A stretch of 7,998 nt of DNA, from positions 1 to 7,998 of the forward strand of contig DGSY01000181.1 of assembly GCA_002394125.1 (NCBI GenBank). The letters run 5' to 3'. The stretch is from Ruminococcus sp. UBA4350. GTDB lineage: Bacteria > Bacillota > Clostridia > Oscillospirales > Ruminococcaceae. Below, piece after piece: positions 1 to 5,387 of the stretch (the stretch's first letter is position 1; every line of letters starts with the position of its first letter). The notes under the pieces are model-generated. The model was not told where the DNA came from. It saw only the letters and a list, made by a program, of their open reading frames with translations, and did not search any database. The position numbers were made by a program, and so were the translations under genes.

Positions 1-866
1 AGGAGCCGTTCAAGGGCATCAACCCCGATGAGTGTGTCGCACTCGGCGCTGCATATCAGGGCGGTATCCTCGGCGGCGACGTCAAGTCCGGCCTGCTTCT
101 GCTCGATGTTACGCCGCTGTCTCTCGGTCTGGAAACAATGGGCGGCATCTGCACCAAGCTGATCGAGCGCAATACCACGATTCCGACCAAGAAGTCGCAG
201 GTCTTCTCGACCGCTGCGGATAATCAGCCGGCTGTTGATATCGTTGTTCTTCAGGGCGAGCGCGAATTCGCAAAGGATAACAAGAAGCTCGGCGAATTCC
301 GTCTCGACGGCATTGCACCGGCACCGCGCGGTGTCCCGCAGATTGAGGTCACATTTGATATCGACGCGAACGGCATCGTTCACGTTTCCGCGAAGGATCT
401 CGGCACCGGCAAGGAGCAGAATATCACGATCACCGCTTCGACCAACATGAGCAAGGAAGATATCGACCGCGCTGTCCGCGAGGCGGAGCAGTTCGCGGAG
501 GAGGATAAGAAGCGCAAGGAATCCGTCGATGCAAAGAACAACGGCGAATCCCTCGTGACACAGTGCGAGCGTGCGCTCCAGGAATTCGGCGACAAGGTTT
601 CGCCGGAGGATAAGGCTCCGATCGAGTCGGCTGTCAATGACCTCAAGGAAGCGCTCAAGACCGATAATACCGACGATATCAAGGCAAAGACCGAGGCGCT
701 CCAGAATGCATTCTATGCGCTTAGCTCGAAGGTTTACAATCAGGCAAATCCGCAGGGCGGCGCACCGGATTTCAGCAATATGAACATGGGCGGCGCTGAT
801 AACGCGCAGCCGAATCAGAACGGCGGCGATGACGGCGTTGTGGATGCCGATTTCACCGAGGCATAA
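1..866 (+). CDS. dnaK: Chaperone protein DnaK (Hsp70), 3' part
   Basis: The 5' end is cut by the window; the frame begins at base 3 and leaves 287 C-terminal residues of an expected ~610-630. DnaK is the cytosolic ATP-driven Hsp70 that binds exposed hydrophobic segments and works with DnaJ and GrpE. The visible part starts in the end of the nucleotide-binding domain (NPDECVALGAAYQGG, near residue 7). The hydrophobic interdomain linker LLLLDVTPL follows at 31-39, then the substrate-binding beta-sandwich to about 147, including the family signatures GVPQIEVTFDIDANGI and VSAKDLGTGKEQ. The helical lid spans about 150-245. A Gly/Asn/Gln-rich tail ends in DDGVVDADFTEA, a typical Firmicute DnaK end. 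No frameshift or missing block is seen. dnaJ lies downstream, separated by a small ORF; grpE and hrcA are not in the window. Identification is secure from sequence motifs. Confidence 0.98.
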   Translation, partial: EPFKGINPDECVALGAAYQGGILGGDVKSGLLLLDVTPLSLGLETMGGICTKLIERNTTIPTKKSQVFSTAADNQPAVDIVVLQGEREFAKDNKKLGEFRLDGIAPAPRGVPQIEVTFDIDANGIVHVSAKDLGTGKEQNITITASTNMSKEDIDRAVREAEQFAEEDKKRKESVDAKNNGESLVTQCERALQEFGDKVSPEDKAPIESAVNDLKEALKTDNTDDIKAKTEALQNAFYALSSKVYNQANPQGGAPDFSNMNMGGADNAQPNQNGGDDGVVDADFTEA

Positions 867-880
867 CCTGAATCGCAATC

Positions 881-901
881 GCCGGAGCATTCCGATCCGG
901 C
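881..901 (+). other. Small hairpin just after dnaK
   Basis: GCCGGA (881-886) and TCCGGC (896-901) form a perfect 6-bp stem around a 9-base loop, 15 bases after the dnaK stop. No T-run follows (next bases ATAACAAAAC), so it is not a standard intrinsic terminator. It may help protect or terminate the dnaK message together with the stronger hairpin at 926-961. Confidence 0.4.
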
Positions 902-925
902 ATAACAAAACAGCTGCATGAAACC

Positions 926-961
926 TACTTCCCGACCGGTCAGTTCTGCGGTCGGGAAGTA
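926..961 (+). terminator. Strong 13-bp hairpin without U-tract between dnaK and the small ORF
   Basis: TACTTCCCGACCG (926-938) pairs perfectly with CGGTCGGGAAGTA (949-961) around the 10-base loop GTCAGTTCTG. The stem is stable and GC-rich, and lies 60 bases after the dnaK stop. The expected run of T does not follow (next bases AGTGCTATAC), so it could be a partial terminator, a processing or stabilising hairpin at the dnaK mRNA 3' end, or a binding site. That it is a real structure is likely; that it terminates is an inference. Confidence 0.5.
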
Positions 962-963
962 AG

Positions 964-972
964 TGCTATACA
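964..972 (+). promoter_or_regulatory. Possible weak extended -10 promoter for the small ORF
   Basis: TGCTATACA reads as TGn followed by a 4/6 match to TATAAT, 33 bases before the small ORF start. The -35 position falls within the hairpin at 926-961 and matches poorly (TTCTGC at 944-949, 17-base spacing). Weak by sequence; the small ORF may instead be read through from dnaK. Confidence 0.2.
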
Positions 973-1005
973 TCAGAACCGCGTGCTGCGCGGCGGAGGA
1001 GACAT

Positions 1006-1131
1006 ATGGATGATAAAAACCCCCTCAAGGACAACCGGAAATATCTGACGATGCTGATTGCGGCGCTGGCAATTCTGGTGCTTCTGCTGATCCTGCTGAT
1101 GAAGCCGGTTCCGGCATGGCAGCTTACCTGA
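1006..1131 (+). CDS. Small single-pass membrane protein (41 aa) between dnaK and dnaJ
   Basis: An ORF of 41 codons (ATG 1006, TGA 1129-1131). It has an unusually good ribosome binding site, GGCGGAGGAG at 991-1000, 5 bases before the ATG, which is the main reason to call it a gene. The product has a charged N-terminus (MDDKNPLKDNRKY, residues 1-13). One uninterrupted hydrophobic helix follows, about residues 14-32, made almost entirely of Leu, Ile, Ala, Val and Met. A short tail KPVPAWQLT ends the protein. The helix suits a single membrane span. The basic and acidic residues before it do not settle the topology. I do not recognise a family. Its place between dnaK and dnaJ could link it to stress or membrane protein quality control, but that is only position-based inference. 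Start choice is firm; function is unknown. Confidence 0.7.
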   Translation: MDDKNPLKDNRKYLTMLIAALAILVLLLILLMKPVPAWQLT

Positions 1132-1165
1132 CTGCGGCATCCGGCTTCTGCGATACGAAAAGCAC

Positions 1166-1194
1166 TTGCATTTCAGGAGAATTTGTGTTATAAT
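1166..1194 (+). promoter_or_regulatory. Sigma-A type extended -10 promoter of dnaJ
   Basis: A perfect TATAAT (1189-1194) is preceded by TG at 1186-1187, the extended -10 motif. A -35-like TTGCAT (1166-1171; only TTG matches the consensus) lies 17 bases upstream. Transcription would start near 1201, giving a leader of roughly 70 bases. dnaJ can therefore be expressed apart from dnaK. I see no CIRCE (TTAGCACTC-N9-GAGTGCTAA) and no CtsR-type direct repeat here. Confidence 0.8.
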
Positions 1195-1209
1195 AAAATG
1201 TAATTTTAT
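1193..1209. promoter_or_regulatory. AT-rich inverted repeat over the dnaJ -10/start site
   Basis: ATAAAAT-GTA-ATTTTAT is a perfect 7-bp inverted repeat with a 3-base centre. It overlaps the last two bases of the -10 box and the expected start of transcription, a position typical of a repressor operator. AT-rich sequence can form such repeats by chance and no known regulator motif is recognised. Confidence 0.35.
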
Positions 1210-1269
1210 GCGCAGATTCCGAATGCGCTGCTGTGATTATGAAACTGCACACACGAAAGGGTGTTGGAA

Positions 1270-2424
1270 ATGGCTGATAAAAAACGGGATTATTATGAGG
1301 TGCTGGGCGTTGAGCGCTCGGCCAGCGACGATGAGCTGAAAAAGGCCTACCGCAAGCTGGCGCGTGAGTGTCACCCTGATCTGCATCCGGATGATCCGAC
1401 CGCAGAGGAGCGCTTCAAGGAGATCACCGAAGCCTATGAGGTTCTGTCCAATGCGGAAAAGCGTCAGATCTACGATCAGTACGGTCATGAGGGACTGGAC
1501 AGCAACGGCATGGGCGCCGGCGGCATGGGCGGATTCTCGGATGTCAACGAGATTCTCGAAAGCCTGTTCGGAGGCTTCGGCGGAATGTTCGGCGGCGGCA
1601 GAGCGCAGAATGCGAATGCACCGCGTCAGGGCAGGGATCTCCAGACTGCCGTGACGATCGAATTCATGGAGGCCTGCACGGGCAAATCGCAGAATGTGCA
1701 GGTGCAGCGCATGGAGAACTGTCCGGACTGCCACGGCTCCGGCAGCGCCGGCAATTCCGGCACAGAGGTCTGTCCGGACTGTCAGGGTCGCGGAACCGTC
1801 AAGGCGACGCAGCGCACGCCCTTCGGCATGATCTCCTCCTCGAAAACCTGTCCGCACTGCGGCGGCAAGGGCAAGCTCATCAAGTCGCCCTGCCAGAAGT
1901 GCCGCGGCGCAGGCAGAGTGCGCGTGACAAAGAGCATCAATGTCGATATCCCTGCGGGTATTGATGACGGTCAGATGATCCGCGTCAGCGGCATGGGCGA
2001 TGCCGGTGTGAACGGCGGCCCTGCCGGCAATCTGATCGTCGGTGTCAATGTCAGGCCGCATCCGATCTTCCGCAGAGAGGATTACGATATTCACTGCGAT
2101 ATCCCGATCACATATGCACAGGCTGTCCTCGGTGACGAGATCGTTGTTCCGACGATTGACGGCAATGTGAAGTACAATATCAGCGAGGGTACACAGAACG
2201 GAACGGTTTTCCGTCTGCGCGGAAAGGGTGTCCGGAAGCTCCAGCGCTCCGACAGAGGCGACCAGTATGTCAAGGTCTATGTCGAGGTGCCGCGCAATCT
2301 GAACAAAAAGCAGAAGGATCTGCTCCAGCAATATGAGGCGTCGCTGGAATCCAAGAATTATCAGAAGCGTGACAGCTTCTTCAAGAAGCTCAAGGACTTC
2401 ATCAACGGCACAAAGCAATCCTAA
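1270..2424 (+). CDS. dnaJ: Chaperone protein DnaJ (Hsp40)
   Basis: A complete type I Hsp40 of 384 residues, the co-chaperone that delivers substrates to DnaK and stimulates its ATPase. Domains in order: the J domain (about 6-72) with the essential HPD at 35-37; a Gly/Phe/Met-rich linker (about 80-112); a zinc-binding domain with four CxxCxGxG repeats, CPDCHGSG 151-158, CPDCQGRG 168-175, CPHCGGKG 194-201 and CQKCRGAG 208-215, all eight cysteines present; then the C-terminal beta domains (about 217-345) and a Lys-rich dimerisation end. The start is ATG 1270: GAAAGGGTG at 1255-1263 is well placed before it, and the protein then begins MADKKRDYYEVLG like relatives. An in-frame GTG at 1261 lies inside that ribosome binding site and is rejected. 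It has its own promoter (1166-1194) and ends in a repeat-rich 3' region with a terminator at 2701-2743. Confidence 0.98.
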   Translation: MADKKRDYYEVLGVERSASDDELKKAYRKLARECHPDLHPDDPTAEERFKEITEAYEVLSNAEKRQIYDQYGHEGLDSNGMGAGGMGGFSDVNEILESLFGGFGGMFGGGRAQNANAPRQGRDLQTAVTIEFMEACTGKSQNVQVQRMENCPDCHGSGSAGNSGTEVCPDCQGRGTVKATQRTPFGMISSSKTCPHCGGKGKLIKSPCQKCRGAGRVRVTKSINVDIPAGIDDGQMIRVSGMGDAGVNGGPAGNLIVGVNVRPHPIFRREDYDIHCDIPITYAQAVLGDEIVVPTIDGNVKYNISEGTQNGTVFRLRGKGVRKLQRSDRGDQYVKVYVEVPRNLNKKQKDLLQQYEASLESKNYQKRDSFFKKLKDFINGTKQS

Positions 2425-2463
2425 GTCGGCAGGGCCAGTCGGCAGTGCCGGTCGGCAGGGCCG
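2425..2463. repeat. Three tandem 13-bp repeats right after the dnaJ stop codon
   Basis: GTCGGCAGGGCCA (2425-2437), GTCGGCAGTGCCG (2438-2450) and GTCGGCAGGGCCG (2451-2463) follow each other without a gap and begin at the base after the TAA. The third copy with the next two bases forms a perfect hairpin, GTCGGC-AGG-GCCGAC (2451-2465). The second copy contains CGGCAGTGCCGG (2440-2451), the same core found in reverse orientation in both 57-base repeats downstream. Confidence 0.85.
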
Positions 2464-2558
2464 ACAGCCGTTATCCTACGGCGCCGTTTTGCGAAGCGTA
2501 TCAATTTCGTCGCTGTTACGGTGCTGTTCGCGCCTGTTTTACGGTCTGGCTTTCATCT

Positions 2559-2687
2559 CATTCTGCGTCCATACGCGTATGGAGAACTTTAGAATCCGGC
2601 TCCGGCACTGCCGGCGGTCTGCGGAAATTTCATTCTGCTTTCATTCACTTATTGAGAACTTTAGATCATGGCTCCGGCACTGCCGGC
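2559..2687. repeat. 57-base imperfect direct repeat, two copies at 72-base period
   Basis: Copy 1 is 2559-2615 and copy 2 is 2631-2687. Both begin CATTCTGC, diverge over 15 central bases (9 of 15 identical by eye), then share GAGAACTTTAGA, four to five variable bases, and GGCTCCGGCACTGCCGGC. Each copy ends in a mini-palindrome, CCGGCA-C-TGCCGG (2602-2614 and 2674-2686). Similarity stops outside these limits, so the unit is well defined. It resembles a repetitive extragenic element; whether it recurs elsewhere in the genome cannot be seen here. Confidence 0.8.
2568..2583. repeat. 16-bp perfect palindrome
   Basis: TCCATACGCGTATGGA equals its own reverse complement. It sits within the variable centre of the first 57-base repeat; the equivalent bases of the second copy (2640-2655) do not form a palindrome. 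It could be a cruciform or hairpin tip, or a protein-binding site. Confidence 0.6.
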
Positions 2688-2700
2688 TCAATAAACAGAA

Positions 2701-2743
2701 AACTGCTCCCAATCGGAATCGGTTGGGAGCAGTTGCTTTTTTT
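2701..2743 (+). terminator. Intrinsic terminator of dnaJ, possibly bidirectional
   Basis: AACTGCTCCCAATC (2701-2714) pairs with GGTTGGGAGCAGTT (2721-2734): 12 Watson-Crick pairs, then a T-G wobble and a C-G closing a 6-base loop GGAATC. GC and seven T (2737-2743) follow, a classic Rho-independent signal for the + strand. On the - strand the hairpin lies 31 bases beyond the GH16 stop but is followed only by TTCTGTTTATT, so it may terminate that gene less well. Confidence 0.92.
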
Positions 2744-2764
2744 CGCTGTGACCGGCGCGGCAGA

Positions 2765-4174
2765 TCACTGGATCTGCTCTACGCGGACATTCTGGATATA
2801 GACGGTCGCAGTCGAGCCGCGGTGTCCGAGATTGAATTCCAGTCTGCCGTTCGGATCGTTTTTGTCGTTCATCTCAAAGTCATAGGTAAATGTAGTTTTC
2901 TCCGTCGGGACGGTCAGCGTGGTATCCTGCAAATAGCGGATCCAGCCTGCGGTCGGCGCGGAGACGCAGACAACGATATCGCGCTCCTCATCCGCCCATG
3001 CATCAAATGTCACGCGGTATTTGTTGCCCTTGATCATCGGCAGCTCCGGCTGCACGAGCTGAACGGAATAGTCCACCGTGCCTTCATTCTCGGAGCGGAT
3101 GATCATTGTGTTGTCGCTGATCTCGGCGCTGCCTTCGCCGCCCTCAAACAGCAGGAACTTCCAGTTGACATCGTCCGTGAGATCCTCTGCCTCCGCGAAA
3201 TCGCCGTTGAAGATGAAGTTGCCGTCCTCCAGCGCCTCGCGGTACTTTGCCTCCAGCTTGGTGACATTCGTATCATATTCCGGCTTCTGATAGACGCGGA
3301 CATAGTCGATCGCGAATTCCGCTTTGCTGAAATCGGTGCTGTCATCGGGATTGCCCGGCCATGTGCCGCCGACGGCCAGATTCATCTGCACGAAGAACGG
3401 CTGATCGAACGGTGCCGGATAGGGCTTTTCGTCCTCGCCGCTGACTGCGGTGAACCAGTCATTGACGGTCAGATAGCAGTCGCCGTCGATGTACCAGCGG
3501 ATCTCGCCCGGCTCCCACTCGACGCTGTACTCATGGAAATCGGATGCAAAGCTGCCGTTATCGAGCACGACCGTGCCCTGCTGCTCCGCGTGCGGCTCAC
3601 CGTAATGCACAGTACCGTATGCAGTTTCCGGTGCGCTGCCGAGGACTTCCATGATGTCGATCTCGCCGCATTTCGGCCACTGACCGTAGTGACCTTCGTC
3701 CTGCGGCATCATCCAGATCGCAGGCCAGAGACCCTGTCCCTCCGGAACCTTTGCACGGGCAACGCTTTTGCCGTAGGTGAAGGGGTGATGATCCTGCGAA
3801 TTGAGCTTGCCGGAGGTGTAGTAGTCCTTGCCGTCCTTTTCGGACTTGACCGCCTTCAGGATCAGGCAGCCGTCGCGCAGGAATGCGTTTTCCTCCTTGT
3901 CGGTGTACTCCTGAAGCTCCTCATTCGTCCAGCCGGGCTCGCGCTGTTCGCGGTTCCAGTTGTCAGTATTGAGGGTATCGCCGTCAAATTCGTCATGCCA
4001 GAGCAGGTCGTAGCCGTCGAGCTTCGGCGCTTCGGTCTCCGGAGCAGGTGCTTCGGTCTGTGCAGCGGTCTCCTGCACAGAGGATTCGGTGCTGCTGGAC
4101 TGCGAAGAAGAATTGCCGCAGGCCGTCAGCAGGCTCACCGCAGCAAGCGCAGCGATGACGCGCAGTGTTTTCAT
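2765..4174 (-). CDS. Lipoprotein GH16 beta-glucanase (laminarinase-like) with C-terminal CBM4/9-like module
   Basis: A 469-residue secreted enzyme likely to cleave beta-1,3 or mixed beta-1,3/1,4 glucans outside the cell. The N-terminus is a lipoprotein signal (MKTLRVIAALAAVSLLTAC, lipobox LTAC, Cys 19). A Ser/Thr/Glu-rich spacer follows to about residue 52. The glycoside hydrolase family 16 domain spans about 53-297. Its signature GEIDIMEVLG carries E171, D173 and E176, giving nucleophile, helper Asp and acid/base; the extra residue in ExDxxE is the laminarinase-type form. Supporting motifs are WPAIWMMP (150-157) and a FVQMNLAVGGTWPG (261-274) substrate-cleft strand. Residues about 318-466 (NGDF... 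to the end) resemble a family 4/9 carbohydrate-binding module. The start is set by AGGAGGA at 4181-4187, 6 bases from the ATG. It has its own promoter and lies downstream of the spermidine operon, with no evident functional link. Exact glucan specificity is not readable. Confidence 0.93.
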   Translation of the reverse strand: MKTLRVIAALAAVSLLTACGNSSSQSSSTESSVQETAAQTEAPAPETEAPKLDGYDLLWHDEFDGDTLNTDNWNREQREPGWTNEELQEYTDKEENAFLRDGCLILKAVKSEKDGKDYYTSGKLNSQDHHPFTYGKSVARAKVPEGQGLWPAIWMMPQDEGHYGQWPKCGEIDIMEVLGSAPETAYGTVHYGEPHAEQQGTVVLDNGSFASDFHEYSVEWEPGEIRWYIDGDCYLTVNDWFTAVSGEDEKPYPAPFDQPFFVQMNLAVGGTWPGNPDDSTDFSKAEFAIDYVRVYQKPEYDTNVTKLEAKYREALEDGNFIFNGDFAEAEDLTDDVNWKFLLFEGGEGSAEISDNTMIIRSENEGTVDYSVQLVQPELPMIKGNKYRVTFDAWADEERDIVVCVSAPTAGWIRYLQDTTLTVPTEKTTFTYDFEMNDKNDPNGRLEFNLGHRGSTATVYIQNVRVEQIQ

Positions 4175-4191
4175 GCTGATTCCTCCTGAAT

Positions 4192-4214
4192 GTCCGCAGA
4201 AGGGGGATGCGGAC
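4192..4214 (-). promoter_or_regulatory. Inverted repeat in the GH16 gene leader
   Basis: On the coding (-) strand GTCCGCA (4214-4208) and TGCGGAC (4198-4192) form a 7-bp stem with a 9-base loop. It lies just below the expected transcription start and ends 4 bases before the AGGAGGA site. It could be an operator for a sugar-responsive repressor or a leader hairpin affecting translation. A third element, TGCGGA (4244-4239, - strand), upstream of the promoter, could compete for the same arm in read-through transcripts. Confidence 0.4.
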
Positions 4215-4227
4215 TTGGTTTGATTGT

Positions 4228-4236
4228 ATTATACCA
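4228..4236 (-). promoter_or_regulatory. Extended -10 promoter of the GH16 gene
   Basis: Read on the - strand, TGGTATAAT is a perfect TATAAT (4233-4228) with the extended TGn (4236-4234). No good -35 box is found at 16-18 bases; ATGACA lies too far (21 bases). It sits in the 97-base gap after agmatine deiminase, about 54 bases before the GH16 ATG, so the glucanase can be made independently of the operon. Confidence 0.7.
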
Positions 4237-4271
4237 CATCCGCAGCCGGAAAACTGTCATAATCTTCGCAT

Positions 4272-5387
4272 TTATGCCATAATATCACTAGGCACTGTCA
4301 GAGGACACTGTCCGGTGATGCAGTGGATATTTCCGCCGCCGAGCAGGATCGCCCGCGCAGCAACCGGCACGACCTCCCGCGCCGGAAAGCATCCCCGCAG
4401 GATCTCAACAGCCTTTGCATCATCGGCTGCATAATCTCCGCCGAACTGCGGCACGAGAACGCAGTCATTTCCGATGTAGAAATTGACATAGGATGCGGCA
4501 AGGCGTTCGCCGGGTTCGCGGGTGTCCTCTCCCTCGGCAAAGACATAGCCTTCGCATTCCTCCGCCGTCACGCAGACCGGCTTGTGCGGCACCGGCAGCT
4601 TTGTGACCGTGAGCCTTCTGCCGCGGGCATCGGTCTCCCGCTCCAGAACGGCGAGATCTGCGCGTGACATTTCGTACTGCGGATCCGCCGGATCGTCACA
4701 CCATGCCAGAACGACACTGCCCGGCGCGGTGAATGCCGCGATATTGTCGATATGCTCATTCGTTTCATCATTGTAGATGCCGTAGGGAATCCAGATGACC
4801 TTCTCGGCACCGAGATATTCCAGCAGCTTCGCCGTGATCTCGTCCTTTGTCATCTGCGGATTGCGCCCGCCGCTCAGCAGGCAGGCTTCCGTGACGAGAA
4901 CGGTGCCTTCGCCGTCGCAGTGAATCGCGCCGCCCTCCAGCACAAACGGCCGCGCATCATAGCAGGGGAGGCCGAGCGCTTTGCAGACCTCGTCCGCGCA
5001 TCGGTCATCCTGCTGATAATCGGGATAGAGCCCGTCGAAATCGCCGCCCCATGCGTTGAACTGCCACGAAATGCCGCGCACCTCGCCCGCAGCATTGCGG
5101 ACAAAGGTCGGGGCGACATCCCGCGCCCATGCATCGTCGGTCTCAATGCGCAGCAGCCGGACATTCTCCGGCAGCATCGCTTTCGCGATCGCTTCCGTGC
5201 GTTCACTGACGAGCATATAGACCTGCTCACACTGCGCCAGCCGTGCGGCGATCTCCGTAAAGGCGCGGCGTGCATCTTTCGCGCCGTATGCCCATGAGCC
5301 GGGGCGCTCCGGAAAGATCATGACCGTGCCGTGATGCGGCTCAAATTCTGCCGGCATATGAAAGCCGTCCTGCTTTGGTGTTGTCAT
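4272..5387 (-). CDS. aguA: Agmatine deiminase
   Basis: 371 residues, the usual family length. It hydrolyses agmatine to N-carbamoylputrescine and ammonia in the cytosol, the second step of putrescine formation from arginine. Family active-site residues are in order: D90 in WARD (88-90 region), E151 in EGGAIH, H212 and D214 in NEHIDN, and the nucleophile C356 in GGGNIHC. Against the consensus I remember, small changes flank these sites: WARDVAP where a Gly-Pro is common, NEHID where NGHID is common, and CITGQ where CITQQ is common. The catalytic residues themselves are intact. The start is clear: GAGGAGGG (5404-5397) lies 9 bases before the ATG, which overlaps the stop of the preceding gene (ATGA). 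It is the last gene of the spermidine operon. The N-carbamoylputrescine amidase that normally follows is absent downstream, where the GH16 gene begins. No clear terminator separates it from GH16. Confidence 0.95.
   Translation of the reverse strand: MTTPKQDGFHMPAEFEPHHGTVMIFPERPGSWAYGAKDARRAFTEIAARLAQCEQVYMLVSERTEAIAKAMLPENVRLLRIETDDAWARDVAPTFVRNAAGEVRGISWQFNAWGGDFDGLYPDYQQDDRCADEVCKALGLPCYDARPFVLEGGAIHCDGEGTVLVTEACLLSGGRNPQMTKDEITAKLLEYLGAEKVIWIPYGIYNDETNEHIDNIAAFTAPGSVVLAWCDDPADPQYEMSRADLAVLERETDARGRRLTVTKLPVPHKPVCVTAEECEGYVFAEGEDTREPGERLAASYVNFYIGNDCVLVPQFGGDYAADDAKAVEILRGCFPAREVVPVAARAILLGGGNIHCITGQCPLTVPSDIMA

Larger units (their letters stand above)
2425..2764. other. 340-base gene-free, repeat-rich region between convergent dnaJ and the GH16 gene
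   Basis: It holds, in order: three 13-base tandem repeats (2425-2463); a weak GCCGT/ACGGC hairpin (2467-2482); a plain stretch with nothing recognisable (about 2483-2558); two copies of a 57-base imperfect repeat (2559-2615 and 2631-2687), the first containing a 16-bp palindrome; and a strong terminator (2701-2743). No convincing gene is present on either strand: an open frame at 2445-2801 runs through the terminator and into the antisense of the GH16 gene. Confidence 0.8.

Noticed and set aside
1261..1269. GTG at 1261 as the dnaJ start
   Set aside because: It lies within the AAAGGGTG ribosome binding site; ATG 1270 is correctly spaced and gives the typical DnaJ N-terminus.
1237..2418. Open frame of 393 codons antisense to dnaJ
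   Set aside because: It mirrors dnaJ codon by codon and has no recognisable domain. The frame is open because of GC-biased third positions in the real gene.
2467..2490. Second terminator just after the 13-bp repeats (GCCGT/ACGGC followed by GCCGTTTT)
   Set aside because: The stem is only 5 bp and the T-run is four bases and offset; the hairpin at 2701-2743 is far better.
2559..2687. Repeats as a CRISPR array
   Set aside because: Only two imperfect copies with a variable centre and a 15-base gap; there are no uniform spacers and no cas genes nearby.
2445..2801. 118-codon open frame with an internal GSGTAG-containing repeat
   Set aside because: The apparent protein repeat is simply the translated 57-base DNA repeat, and the frame reads through the terminator hairpin and into antisense GH16 sequence.
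2333..4189. Open frame of 618 codons on the + strand across the intergenic region and antisense to the GH16 gene
   Set aside because: It begins inside dnaJ, runs through a strong terminator and overlaps a certain GH16 enzyme. No motif or suitable ribosome binding site was found.
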